The translations under genes and the position numbers were made by a program. DNA of 64,000 nucleotides from Salinicola socius (GTDB lineage: Bacteria > Pseudomonadota > Gammaproteobacteria > Pseudomonadales > Halomonadaceae), in assembly GCF_001937195.1 (NCBI RefSeq), contig NZ_MSDO01000005.1, forward strand, positions 1 through 64,000. Direction: 5' to 3'. Every line of letters begins with the position of its first letter. Position 1 is the stretch's first letter. Shown piece by piece: positions 24,887 to 32,916 of this stretch. The notes under the pieces are model-generated. The model searched no databases. It had not been told where the DNA came from and worked only from the letters and a program-made list of their open reading frames with translations.

Positions 24887-26842
24887 ATGATGGAAGCCTT
24901 GGTCGCAAGTCTGGGCGAGGTATTCAGCGCCTCGCATCTGGTCTACATGGGCCTGGGGGTGATGATCGGTCTGCTGGTCGGCATCATCCCCGGGTTGGGG
25001 GGTATCGCCGGCATGGCGCTGCTGCTGCCGTTTCTCTACGGCATGGAGCCGGGGTTGGCGCTGGGCATGCTGATGGGCATGGTCGCGGTGATCCCCACGG
25101 GAGACACGTTCACCTCGGTGCTGATGGGAATTCCGGGTTCGAGCGCCTCCCAGGCCACCGTGATGGATGGCTTTCCGCTGGCCAAGAAGGGGCAGGCGGC
25201 GCGGGCGCTGGCCAGTGCCTTCCTGTCATCGCTGTGCGGCGGCGTCATCGGCGCCATCGTGCTGACCGGGTTCATCCTGGTCGCGCGGCCGCTGGTGCTG
25301 GCGTTCTCGTCGGCGGAGCTGTTCGTGCTGACGCTGCTGGGGCTGGCCATGGTCGCGGTGCTCTCCGGCGACAGCCTGTTCAAGGGCATGGCCGCCTGCG
25401 GTCTGGGGTTGCTGGCCGGGGCGATCGGGACGGCGCCGGCGACCGGCGAGTTTCGCCTTAACCTGGGCGTCGAGTATCTGTTCGACGGCATCCCGCTGAT
25501 CGTCGTGGGGCTGGCGATCTTCGCGTTGCCGGAGATCGTCGATCTGCTCATCCGGCGCGGCAGCATCGCCCGGGAGCAGACCTCGCTGGGGCACGGATGG
25601 CGCCAGGGCATTCGGGACGTCGTCGACAATCGCGGCCTGGTCGCCAAGTGCGCCGGCATGGGGAGCCTCATCGGCACCATTCCCGGGCTTGCCGGCTCGG
25701 TCGTCGACTGGCTCACCTATGCGTTCGCATCGAAGACGGCCAAGGGCGAGAAGCATTTTGGCCAGGGCGACATTCGCGGCGTCATCGCGCCGGAATCGGC
25801 CAACAATGCCTGTGCCTGCGGAGCCATGGTGCCGACGCTGCTGTTCGGCGTGCCGGGGTCGGGCACGGCGGCGATTTTTCTGGGCGGGCTGCTGCTGCTG
25901 GGACTCGAGCCCGGGGTGAGCATGATCACCACTCATCTGGATCTGACTTACACCATCATCTGGTCGCTGGCACTGGCCAATATCCTCGGTGCCGCGCTGT
26001 GCCTGATGCTGGCGCGTCCGGTCGCCCAGCTCACGCGCATCCCCTTCGTGCTGCTGGCGCCGGTGATCACCACGCTGATTCTGTTCGCCGCCTTTCAGGC
26101 CACCCGTTCGCTGGGAGACTGGTACACGCTGATTGCCGTCGGCGCGATCGGACTGCTGTTCAAGCAGGCCGGCTGGTCTCGTCCCGCTTTCCTGATCGGC
26201 TTCGTCCTCGCACCGGGTGCCGAGACCTACTTCTACCAGAGCGTTCAGTTCCACGGCATGGCGGCGTTTCTTCGCCCCGGTGTCATCATCATCCTGACAT
26301 TGATCGCGCTGGCGTTTGCCTTCCCGCTGATCAAGCGGTTGCTCCAGCGCCGGCAGCAGCCGCTGGCGGTGGGTGCCGATGTCAACCGTCAGACAGCCGA
26401 TATACCGGTCCCGACCTTCGGCAAGATCGATCTGGTACTGGTCGTGGGGTTGCTCGCACTGGCGGCTGGTGCCTGGTACGACGTCAGCGGTATGTCGATG
26501 ATCGGCGGCATCTTCCCGATGCTGGCCATCGCGATCATGGGCACCGGCGCGTTGCTGGCCGGTGCCCAGGCGTGGAAGGGGCAGGCGAGCTGGGTCAGCC
26601 AGCCCATCGGCCAGCCGTTGGTCTGGCTCGGCGGACTGCTTGCCCTGGTCGTCGTCGCCTCGCTACTCGGTTTCATCAGCACCGCGTTCCTCATGACACT
26701 GGGCTTCATCCGGTTCGTCGCCAGGGCACGCTGGTCGACGGCGGCGCTGATCGCCATCGGTATCGGCGCCTTCCTGCTGGGTATGCAGGCGCTACTGAAC
26801 CTGCACTATCCCACGGGTTGGCTGGACGCGACGTTGTTCTAG
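24887..26842 (+). CDS. tripartite tricarboxylate transporter membrane protein, TctA-TctB fusion
   Basis: A 651-residue inner-membrane protein. Residues 1 to about 490 are TctA (about twelve helices; GIIPGLGGIAGMALLLPF and the duplicated IPGSSASQAT / PGSGTAAIFLGGLLLLGLEPG loops are the conserved glycine-proline motifs). After a polar linker (about 490-510) a second unit begins at GKIDLVLVVGLLALAAGAWYD and contains four helices that match the small TctB subunit (DUF1468). Normally TctA and TctB are separate genes; here no separate tctB exists, so the fusion supplies it. Together with the upstream TctC it forms a complete secondary transporter. Confidence 0.85.
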   Translation: MMEALVASLGEVFSASHLVYMGLGVMIGLLVGIIPGLGGIAGMALLLPFLYGMEPGLALGMLMGMVAVIPTGDTFTSVLMGIPGSSASQATVMDGFPLAKKGQAARALASAFLSSLCGGVIGAIVLTGFILVARPLVLAFSSAELFVLTLLGLAMVAVLSGDSLFKGMAACGLGLLAGAIGTAPATGEFRLNLGVEYLFDGIPLIVVGLAIFALPEIVDLLIRRGSIAREQTSLGHGWRQGIRDVVDNRGLVAKCAGMGSLIGTIPGLAGSVVDWLTYAFASKTAKGEKHFGQGDIRGVIAPESANNACACGAMVPTLLFGVPGSGTAAIFLGGLLLLGLEPGVSMITTHLDLTYTIIWSLALANILGAALCLMLARPVAQLTRIPFVLLAPVITTLILFAAFQATRSLGDWYTLIAVGAIGLLFKQAGWSRPAFLIGFVLAPGAETYFYQSVQFHGMAAFLRPGVIIILTLIALAFAFPLIKRLLQRRQQPLAVGADVNRQTADIPVPTFGKIDLVLVVGLLALAAGAWYDVSGMSMIGGIFPMLAIAIMGTGALLAGAQAWKGQASWVSQPIGQPLVWLGGLLALVVVASLLGFISTAFLMTLGFIRFVARARWSTAALIAIGIGAFLLGMQALLNLHYPTGWLDATLF

Positions 26843-26895
26843 CTTTCCGCGCGTCTGGACCTCACATGCCTCAGGAAAAGAATGCTGGAACCCGG

Positions 26896-26925
26896 ACGGC
26901 ACCGGCGACACCGGTGCCGTTTTTT
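26896..26925 (+). terminator. terminator of the PrpF-Tct operon
   Basis: ACGGCACCGG and CCGGTGCCGT form a 10-bp stem with a five-base loop, followed by six T. Strong rho-independent terminator 54 nt after the TctA-TctB stop. Confidence 0.88.
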
Positions 26926-26996
26926 GGCCTCGAGAGCGACCGTGCCCCCGAAGGTATGACCGCAGGCGCCAAACCGGCCTTGGTGTTTAAAATCGA

Positions 26997-27008
26997 TATA
27001 ACGTTATA
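26997..27008. promoter_or_regulatory. palindrome upstream of the persulfide dioxygenase-like gene
   Basis: TATAACGTTATA is a perfect 12-nt palindrome in an AT-rich stretch 47 nt before the start codon at 27055, at or next to the probable -10 region. It is a candidate operator. Persulfide dioxygenase genes are often controlled by ArsR-type sulfur sensors, but no such regulator is adjacent, so the binding protein is unknown. Confidence 0.4.
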
Positions 27009-27054
27009 ACTGTTCAGGCGTTACTCTAGGGGGATGCTTTCCCAAGGAGCCGTC

Positions 27055-27969
27055 ATGAATACCTTCGCTCTCTCCCGAGGTGGTGCGCACAGAGATCGAC
27101 CCGATGTCGCCGGTTTTTTCGATCCCCGCACCTTCAGCATCCAGTACGTGGTGTCTGATCCTGCCACTCGCCGCTGCGTGATCATCGACCCGGTGCTCGA
27201 TTTTGACGAGAAGGCCGGCGCCACCGCCACGCTGCAGGCCGACGCGCTGCTGGAATATATCGAGCGCGAAGGGCTCGTGGTCGACTGGATTCTGGATACT
27301 CATCCCCACGCGGATCACTTCTCCGCTGCGCGCTATCTGCATGACAGGACCGGCGCCCCCACCGCCATTGGCCGGCCGGTCACGCAGGTGCAGGCGCTAT
27401 GGAAGGCCATCTACAACTGGCCGAAGCTGCAGGACGATGGCAGCCAGTGGGACCATCTGTTCGGCGAGGGGGACACCTTCAAGCTGGGCGAGATCGATTG
27501 CCGCGTGATGCACTCCCCGGGCCATACGCTGGCTTCGATCACCTACGTGATCGGCGATGCGGCCTTCGTTCACGACACCCTGTTCCAGCCCGATTTCGGC
27601 ACCGCCCGCGCCGACTTTCCCGGCGGGAGCGCGCACCAGCTATGGCACTCGATCCAGGCGATCCTGGCGCTGCCCGATAATACGCGCCTGTTCACCGGTC
27701 ACGACTACATGCCGGGCGATCGCGAACCACAGTGGGAAAGCACCGTGCGCGAGCAGCGCGAGACTAATCCGCATCGCCTGGGCGAGGGCAGCGAGGCCGA
27801 GTTTGTCGCGCTGCGCCACAAGCGTGATCGCGAACTGCCGATGCCGAAGCTGATCCTGCATGCGCTGCAGGTCAATATCCTCGGCGGACGACTGCCCGAG
27901 CCGGAGAGCAACGGCAGGCGATATCTGAAGATTCCGCTGGATGCCCTTGATGGGGCGGCGTGGGAGTGA
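27055..27969 (+). CDS. metallo-beta-lactamase fold hydrolase, persulfide dioxygenase-like
   Basis: A 304-residue MBL-fold protein with the glyoxalase II-type metal motif in DTHPHADHFSAARYL (HxHxDH). Further ligands are MHSPGHTLASITYVIGDAAFVHDTLF (His and Asp) and FTGHDYMPG (His). The ETHE1/Blh-like pattern (DPRTFSIQYVVSDPATRRCVIIDPVLDFD at the N-terminus, RETNPH near the C-terminus) points to a persulfide dioxygenase that oxidises glutathione persulfide to sulfite, but glyoxalase II-type activity cannot be excluded. The ATG at 27055 is chosen because AAGGAG precedes it; an ATG at 27034 is in frame. No rhodanese or sqr is adjacent. Confidence 0.78.
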   Translation: MNTFALSRGGAHRDRPDVAGFFDPRTFSIQYVVSDPATRRCVIIDPVLDFDEKAGATATLQADALLEYIEREGLVVDWILDTHPHADHFSAARYLHDRTGAPTAIGRPVTQVQALWKAIYNWPKLQDDGSQWDHLFGEGDTFKLGEIDCRVMHSPGHTLASITYVIGDAAFVHDTLFQPDFGTARADFPGGSAHQLWHSIQAILALPDNTRLFTGHDYMPGDREPQWESTVREQRETNPHRLGEGSEAEFVALRHKRDRELPMPKLILHALQVNILGGRLPEPESNGRRYLKIPLDALDGAAWE

Positions 27970-28058
27970 AAAGGCGCCGTTCTGCGCATCAATCGGGCAG
28001 CGTGGCGTACCGGGACGGCCAGTGGCGCGGCCGGCGCGTTCGGTGCTAAGGTCTTGCC

Positions 28059-28132
28059 GTGGGAGATGGCATTCCTCCCGAGCGGCTTTCCCGATCGCTC
28101 GAACCACCGTCTATCGGTTAATGATGCCTGCG
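28059..28132 (+). promoter_or_regulatory. fluoride riboswitch (crcB motif)
   Basis: The RNA has the crcB-motif architecture. GGGAG (28061-28065) pairs with CTCCC (28075-28079), enclosing the ATGGCATTC loop. A second stem is GAGCG/CGCTC (28080-28084 with 28096-28100), and a third short stem is ACCG/CGGT (28106-28109 with 28115-28118). The 3' segment TTAATGATGCCTGC contains ATGCC (28124-28128), which can pair with GGCAT (28068-28072) to form the expected pseudoknot. It lies 107 nt before crcB, the classic regulated gene. Binding fluoride should stabilise the pseudoknot and switch on crcB-DUF190. No clear terminator hairpin follows, so control of translation is possible. Confidence 0.88.
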
Positions 28133-28238
28133 AGGCGCTTCGGTCGAGGCGTGTCAGCAGGTGTCCGTCTTTCCTTCCTGGCTGGCTCGTCTCCTCGAGC
28201 GGATCATTTCACGAAATGGATTTATCGAGGACGTTGGT

Positions 28239-28640
28239 ATGTGGTTGTCCGTACTGTCGATCGGGGCCGGTGCCGCGATCGGCGCGAACCTGCGCTGGCT
28301 GTTGGGCGTGTGGCTCAACGCCCTGTTTCCGGCGATTCCCCCCGGTACCCTGGTGGCGAACCTGCTGGGAGCTTGGCTGATAGGCATCGGCATCGCGTTT
28401 TTCGCGCAACTGCCCTCTTTGTCGCCGGAGCTCCGGCTGTTCGTGATCACCGGTTTCCTGGGTGCGCTGACCACCTTTTCCACCTTCTCCGCCGAGATGT
28501 TCGGCAACATTCAGGCGGAACGTTACGGGATGGCGCTGCTGGGCATCGGCATTCATGTGGTGGGCTCGCTCGTCATGACGGGCCTGGGCTTTTTGACCTA
28601 CGGCGTCATCCAGAACCTGCTGGGAGGATCGCAACAATGA
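28239..28640 (+). CDS. crcB: fluoride channel CrcB/Fluc
   Basis: A 133-residue membrane protein with four helices that works as a dual-topology dimer to release fluoride from the cell. It shows GAGAAIGANLRWLLG, GTLVANLLGAWLIGIG (the conserved Asn) and GFLGALTTFSTFSAE, which carries the phenylalanine box and the sodium-site TTFSTFS motif. The start was set at 28239, after CGAGGA, because it begins the first membrane helix; the longer frame upstream has no support. A fluoride riboswitch lies in its leader, and its stop overlaps the start of the DUF190 gene (ATGA). Confidence 0.95.
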   Translation: MWLSVLSIGAGAAIGANLRWLLGVWLNALFPAIPPGTLVANLLGAWLIGIGIAFFAQLPSLSPELRLFVITGFLGALTTFSTFSAEMFGNIQAERYGMALLGIGIHVVGSLVMTGLGFLTYGVIQNLLGGSQQ

Positions 28641-28972
28641 ATCGGCTCAAGAGCGGTTACGAGGTGATATTCATCGTGCCCGAATCACGCCGCCACGACG
28701 GCAAGCGTGTCTACGACTGGATCGTCGAGACGGCAAAGAGCCTGGGCATCGGCCGGATGACCCAGCGCGGCGACGTCGAGGGGACCGGGGCGGATGGCAA
28801 GCTCCATTCCGCTCATTTCTTCGACCTGGCCGACCAGCCCATCGAGCTGATGTACGCGATGGACGAGGAGACGGCGGAGCGCTTCGTGACGGCCGTCGAG
28901 GCAACGGGGGCGCCGGTCTTCTGTATCTGCCGGCCCGTTCACTTCGGTCAGTTGAACGACAATAGCGGCTGA
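28637..28972 (+). CDS. DUF190 protein coupled to crcB
   Basis: A 111-residue cytoplasmic protein of the DUF190 family, recognised from GYEVIFIVPESRRHDGKRVYDWIVETAKSLGIG.. and the GADGKLHSAHFFDLADQPIELMYAMDEE segment; the fold resembles PII-like signalling proteins. DUF190 genes are often found beside or fused to crcB. The ATG overlaps the crcB stop (ATGA), so the two proteins are made together under the fluoride riboswitch. A role in fluoride response or channel control is a reasonable inference, but no biochemical function can be stated from sequence. Confidence 0.82.
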   Translation: MNRLKSGYEVIFIVPESRRHDGKRVYDWIVETAKSLGIGRMTQRGDVEGTGADGKLHSAHFFDLADQPIELMYAMDEETAERFVTAVEATGAPVFCICRPVHFGQLNDNSG

Positions 28973-29032
28973 GATCGGTGCAACCGGGGGCTCCTGAGGG
29001 AGCCAATTCCGTTGGATCTCCCTCCAATGACA

Positions 29033-29069
29033 TTGCCAGGGTTTGATATGTCTTATATTCTGGACATAT
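29033..29069 (+). promoter_or_regulatory. arsR promoter with overlapping operator
   Basis: TTGCCA (29033-29038), a 17-nt spacer and TATTCT (29056-29061) form a sigma-70 promoter. An inverted repeat ATATGTC-N10-GACATAT (29046-29052 with 29063-29069) covers the -10 box and runs into the ATG at 29068; a second GACATAT follows at 29071. The repeat is a likely ArsR binding site. The expected transcription start falls on or next to the ATG, implying a leaderless arsR message. Confidence 0.65.
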
Positions 29070-29445
29070 GGACATATATGCCGTTACCCAAAGCTTTGCC
29101 GCCCTGTCCCAGGAGACGCGGCTCGAGGCCTACCGGCTGCTCGTGCGCCACGAGCCCGAGGGGCTGCCCGCCGGCGAGGTGGCGCGTCAGCTCGGCGTGC
29201 CGCACAACACCATGTCGGCCCATCTCTCGGTGCTGGCGCGGGCGGGGTGGGTCGTCTCCCGGCGGCAGAGCCGGTCGATCATCTATCGCGCCGATCTTTC
29301 CCACATGAGAGAGACGATCCAGTTCCTGGTGCGTGACTGCTGCGCCGGGCATCCGGAGGTCTGTGAACCGTTCCTGTCTGCGCTGGGTGGCTGCGCCGCT
29401 GAAGACGAGCAGGGCGGCGAACGGAACCTCGAAGACAAACCGTGA
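29068..29445 (+). CDS. arsR: ArsR family arsenite-responsive repressor
   Basis: A 125-residue winged-helix repressor (FAALSQETRLEAYRLLVRHEP..GEVARQLGVPHNTMSAHLSVLARAGWVVSRRQSRSIIY). It lacks the ELCVC As-site of the plasmid R773 type; instead the C-terminus has Cys91-Cys92-x6-Cys99 in DCCAGHPEVC, like the CC..C site of the Acidithiobacillus-type ArsR. Arsenite bound there should release the operator at 29046-29069. No Shine-Dalgarno sequence precedes the ATG, in line with a leaderless message. It heads the arsR-arsC-arsH-arsB cluster. Confidence 0.9.
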   Translation: MDIYAVTQSFAALSQETRLEAYRLLVRHEPEGLPAGEVARQLGVPHNTMSAHLSVLARAGWVVSRRQSRSIIYRADLSHMRETIQFLVRDCCAGHPEVCEPFLSALGGCAAEDEQGGERNLEDKP

Positions 29446-29452
29446 GGGCGTC

Positions 29453-29869
29453 ATGAAACCGTTGATCTATCACAACCCCGCCTGTGGCACGTCGCGCAAC
29501 ACGCTGGCGATGATCGAGGCCTCCGGCGAGACGCCGGACGTGATCGAATACCTGAACACGCCGCCCACCCGTGAGCGCCTGGTCGAGCTGATCTCGATGA
29601 TGGGCATCACGCCGCGAGCGCTGCTGCGCCGCAAGGGCACGCCGTTCGAGGAACTCGGCCTGGACGATCCGGCCCTGAGCGATGACCGGTTGATCGACGC
29701 GATGATGGCGCATCCGATCCTGATCAACCGGCCGATCGTGGTCACCGACAAGGGGGCCCGGCTGTGCCGACCTTCGGAGCGCGTGCTGGCGCTGCTGGCC
29801 AACCCGGTGGCGACGTTCACCAAGGAAGACGGCGAGGTCGTGCGGGCCGATGAGGCCGGGCATGAGTGA
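29453..29869 (+). CDS. arsC: arsenate reductase, glutaredoxin-coupled type
   Basis: A 138-residue thioredoxin-fold ArsC that reduces arsenate to arsenite with glutathione and glutaredoxin. [14 protein letters not shown] holds the catalytic Cys11 and the anion-binding Arg; the [11 protein letters not shown] segment, [14 protein letters not shown] and the conserved [24 protein letters not shown] with the second and third arginines are as in E. coli plasmid ArsC. GAGGGCG precedes the ATG at 29453. It begins 7 nt after arsR and its stop overlaps the arsH start by eight bases. Confidence 0.94.
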   Translation: MKPLIYHNPACGTSRNTLAMIEASGETPDVIEYLNTPPTRERLVELISMMGITPRALLRRKGTPFEELGLDDPALSDDRLIDAMMAHPILINRPIVVTDKGARLCRPSERVLALLANPVATFTKEDGEVVRADEAGHE

Positions 29870-30614
29870 TAAAGACCTGAGTGCGATGAGCGATTCGGCC
29901 GATGCCGACGATCTGCCCAATATCGATCCGGAGAAACTGCAGCCGATCGATATCGAGGCGCTGGTGGGAACCGACGCGCCGCGTCATCCGCCGAAGATCC
30001 TGGTGCTCTACGGCTCCCTGCGGGAGCGCTCCTTCTCGCGGCTCGTCTCCGAGGAAGCGGGCCGACTGCTGCGCTGGTACGGCTGCGAGGTGCGCACTTT
30101 CGACCCTTCGGGCCTGCCGCTGCCGGACGACGCCGAGGCGGAACACCCCAAGGTGCAGGAGCTGCGCGACCTGGCCGAATGGTCCGACGGCATGCTATGG
30201 GTCAGCCCGGAGCGTCACGGCGCCATGACCGGGGTCATGAAGGCGCAGATCGACTGGATCCCGCTGTCGCTGGGCGGCGTTCGCCCTACCCAGGGCAAGA
30301 CGCTGGCGGTGATGGAAGTCTCCGGCGGCAGCCAGAGCTTCAACGCGGTCAATCAGTTGCGGATTCTGGGGCGCTGGATGCGGATGATCACCATCCCCAA
30401 CCAGTCCTCCGTACCCAGGGCATTCACCGAGTTCGACGACGCCGGACGCATGAAGCCGTCGCCGCTCTACATGCGCATCGTCGATGTCTGCGAGGAACTG
30501 GTGAAGTTCACCTGGCTGACGCGAGGACGTTCGGCCTATCTTACCGATCGCTATTCCGAGCGGGTCGAGAGCGCGGAAGCACTCTCGCGTCGCGTCAATC
30601 AAGGCACTCACTAG
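29862..30614 (+). CDS. arsH: ArsH, NADPH-dependent FMN reductase / organoarsenical oxidase
   Basis: A 250-residue flavodoxin-like protein with the ArsH signatures [25 protein letters not shown] (FMN phosphate loop), [58 protein letters not shown]-type region and [12 protein letters not shown]. ArsH oxidises trivalent methylated or aromatic arsenicals and reduces FMN or quinones. It overlaps arsC. The protein ends QGTH with a TAG stop that coincides with the CTAG at the left end of the inserted repeat element (30611-30756), so the original C-terminus may have been a little different. Confidence 0.93.
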   Translation: MSDKDLSAMSDSADADDLPNIDPEKLQPIDIEALVGTDAPRHPPKILVLYGSLRERSFSRLVSEEAGRLLRWYGCEVRTFDPSGLPLPDDAEAEHPKVQELRDLAEWSDGMLWVSPERHGAMTGVMKAQIDWIPLSLGGVRPTQGKTLAVMEVSGGSQSFNAVNQLRILGRWMRMITIPNQSSVPRAFTEFDDAGRMKPSPLYMRIVDVCEELVKFTWLTRGRSAYLTDRYSERVESAEALSRRVNQGTH

Positions 30615-30756
30615 GCTCTGTACGAAAACTGCCTGCACTCGGCAATACGGCGTTAAAAACCGGCTCAAGATGCCCATTTACACCCCGTAAACTCCGCGCT
30701 TTCGCCGATTTTTGCCTTGTCTTGCCTTCGCTCGCCGACTTTTCGTACAAACCCTA
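30611..30756. mobile_element. 146-bp MITE-like element inside the ars operon
   Basis: Ends are inverted repeats of 20 nt: CTAGGCTCTGTACGAAAACT at the left and, read in reverse complement, CTAGGGTTTGTACGAAAAGT at the right (17 of 20 identical). CTAG flanks both sides. The interior has no reading frame of its own and contains a GCCGATTTTTGCCTTG/GCTCGCCGA-type block. This is the layout of a non-autonomous insertion-sequence derivative. It sits between arsH and arsB. A 46-bp relative is at 37611-37656. Confidence 0.7.
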
Positions 30757-30813
30757 GAACGTACTGGCTAAACGTACTCACTAAAAAGTACTCACTGAAC
30801 GCAGGGGCATTCG

Positions 30814-32124
30814 ATGCTGGCACTGGCTATTTTCGTCGTCACCCTGGTCCTGGTGATCTGGCAGCCCAAGGGCCTGGGGATCGGCTGGAGCGCGCTCGGC
30901 GGGGCGCTGGTGGCACTGCTGGCGGGCGTGGTGCAGTTGTCCGACGTCGGCGTGGTGTGGGATATCGTGTGGGATGCGACGTTCACCTTCGTGGCCTTGA
31001 TCGTCATCTCGCTGATTCTCGACGAGGCGGGGTTCTTCGCCTGGGCGGCACTGCACGTCGCTCGCTGGGGCAACGGTCGCGGGCATCTACTGTTTCCGCT
31101 GATCGTGGTGCTGGGGGCGGTGATCGCGGCGTTCTTCGCCAACGACGGCGCGGCGCTGCTGCTGACGCCGATCGTGATCGCGATCCTGCTGCGGCTGGAC
31201 TTCTCTCCGCCGGCGGCGCTGGCCTTTATCATCGCCACCGGATTCGTTGCCGACACCACCAGCCTGCCGTTGATCATCTCCAACCTGGTCAATATCGTCA
31301 GCGCCAACTATTTCAATATCGGCTTCGATCGCTATGCGGCGGTCATGGTGCCGGTCAACCTGGTCTCGCTGGTGGCGACGCTGGCCGTGCTGTGGATCGC
31401 CTTCGGCCGTCGGATTCCCAGACGCTACTCGGTCGAGGAACTCGATGCCCCGCGCTCGGCGATTGTCGACCCGCTGGTCTTCCGCGCCGCTTTCCCGCTG
31501 CTGGCGGTGCTGCTCGTCGCCTATTTCGTCACCGCGCCGCTGGGCATTCCCATCGCTTTCGTGACCGGGGCCGCGGCGATCCTGCTGATGGCGATCGCCG
31601 GTCGCTGGTGGCGGGGCGGCAAGGGCGCCGCCGTGTCGGTCACCGCGGCGCTCAAGGGCGCGCCGTGGCAGATCGTGCTGTTCTCCATCGGCATGTACCT
31701 GGTGGTCTACGGGCTGGGTAACGCCGGCCTGACCGACTACGGCGCCCGGGCACTGCAGTGGCTGGCAGGGCAGGGCGACTTCGTTGCCACCATCGGCACC
31801 GGATTTCTTTCCGCCATCGTTGCCTCGGTGATGAACAACCTGCCCTCGACGCTGGTCGGCGCGCTGGCCATCGACCGGGCCCAGGTGCCGGCGGTGACTC
31901 AGGAGCTGATGGTCTACGCCAACGTGATCGGCAACGATCTGGGGCCGAAATTCACCCCCATCGGCAGCCTCGCAACGCTGCTGTGGCTGCACGTACTGGC
32001 CGGCAAGGGCTACAGGATTGGCTGGGGGCAGTACATGAAGATCGGACTTTTGATCACGCCGCCGGTGCTGCTGGCGACGCTCGTCGCGCTGGCGGTGTGG
32101 CTGCCAATGCTAGCTGCAGGTTGA
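30814..32124 (+). CDS. arsB: arsenite efflux membrane protein ArsB
   Basis: A 436-residue inner-membrane transporter with about twelve helices, ArsB/NhaD superfamily. Recognisable parts are [71 protein letters not shown] and [26 protein letters not shown], which are conserved in ArsB. It exports arsenite produced by ArsC, using the proton gradient, since no arsA ATPase is present. It lies 200 nt after arsH, separated by the MITE-like element and by a short degenerate GTACTCACT repeat (30757-30795), so it may now need its own promoter. Confidence 0.95.
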   Translation: MLALAIFVVTLVLVIWQPKGLGIGWSALGGALVALLAGVVQLSDVGVVWDIVWDATFTFVALIVISLILDEAGFFAWAALHVARWGNGRGHLLFPLIVVLGAVIAAFFANDGAALLLTPIVIAILLRLDFSPPAALAFIIATGFVADTTSLPLIISNLVNIVSANYFNIGFDRYAAVMVPVNLVSLVATLAVLWIAFGRRIPRRYSVEELDAPRSAIVDPLVFRAAFPLLAVLLVAYFVTAPLGIPIAFVTGAAAILLMAIAGRWWRGGKGAAVSVTAALKGAPWQIVLFSIGMYLVVYGLGNAGLTDYGARALQWLAGQGDFVATIGTGFLSAIVASVMNNLPSTLVGALAIDRAQVPAVTQELMVYANVIGNDLGPKFTPIGSLATLLWLHVLAGKGYRIGWGQYMKIGLLITPPVLLATLVALAVWLPMLAAG

Positions 32125-32334
32125 AGAATATCGTTTCCCGACCTGGCTTTACATAAAGAAACATATTCGTCGCGCTCGCTTAACCCACATGAACTTCATC
32201 GATGACGTTAAGGCGTACGGTGAACGTGCAGCGTCAGGAAGACGTTATGCCAAGGATGGAAATCGCAGGACGCGATGTTCACAGGGATGCATGGCAGGAT
32301 GCCATGGCGAGTTAGCAAGGAACCGCTACGATCT

Positions 32335-32364
32335 AACCCCGGCCCCCAGCGGTCGGGGTTTTTT
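32335..32364 (+). terminator. terminator downstream of arsB
   Basis: AACCCCG and CGGGGTT arms are followed by six T. It lies 211 nt after the arsB stop and just before the DUF2243 gene. The stretch between contains only an unconvincing 67-codon frame. Confidence 0.8.
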
Positions 32365-32442
32365 GTGCGATGTCGTTGGGTTCGTTCGCTGACCTCGGGT
32401 TGCTCGCCCCGAGAGACGCGAAGCGACGCGAGGGGAATCGAG

Positions 32443-32916
32443 ATGAACGAGATGAACGAGATAGTAAGGCAACGCATCGGCGCGACGCTGCTGGCGGCGA
32501 TTCTGCTGGGTATTGGCGTGATGGCAGCGCTCGACGAGATCGTCTTTCACCAGCTACTGGCCTGGCACCATTTCGTCGAGATCGACAACTCGGCATTGGC
32601 GCTGGCCTCGGATGGGGTGCTGCACACGCTGGAACTGGTGATGCTGGTCGTCGGTGGCGCGCTGATGCTGCGTCTTCATGAAACCGGGCAGCACGCGGGC
32701 GGCTTTCGAGGCGCGGGCTTTCTGCTGGGAATGGGCGGCTTTCAGCTGTTCGACGGCATCGTCGACCACAAGATTCTGGGGCTGCACCAGGTTCGATACG
32801 TCGACAATCTGTTGATCTACGACCTCGGCTGGAACGCGGCCGGCCTGCTGCTGCTGGCCATCGGTTACTGGCTGCTGCGCCGGGCCCGGCGGGGCGCGGC
32901 GTCGAGCCAGCGGTGA
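32443..32916 (+). CDS. DUF2243 membrane protein
   Basis: A 157-residue protein with four predicted helices. It matches the DUF2243 family: GVMAALDEIVFHQLLAWHHFVEIDN, LASDGVLHTLELVMLVVGGALML, and FQLFDGIVDHKILGLHQVRYVDNLLIYDLGWNAAG, which is rich in conserved His and Asp and may bind metal. DUF2243 genes are regularly followed by ctaG, as here with a GTGA overlap. Function unknown. ATG at 32443 follows GAGGGGA; a second in-frame ATG nine bases later gives the same core. Confidence 0.82.
   Translation: MNEMNEIVRQRIGATLLAAILLGIGVMAALDEIVFHQLLAWHHFVEIDNSALALASDGVLHTLELVMLVVGGALMLRLHETGQHAGGFRGAGFLLGMGGFQLFDGIVDHKILGLHQVRYVDNLLIYDLGWNAAGLLLLAIGYWLLRRARRGAASSQR

Noticed and set aside
32189-32392. 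67-codon frame after arsB
   Set aside because: Spans a terminator and has atypical composition; no ribosome site.
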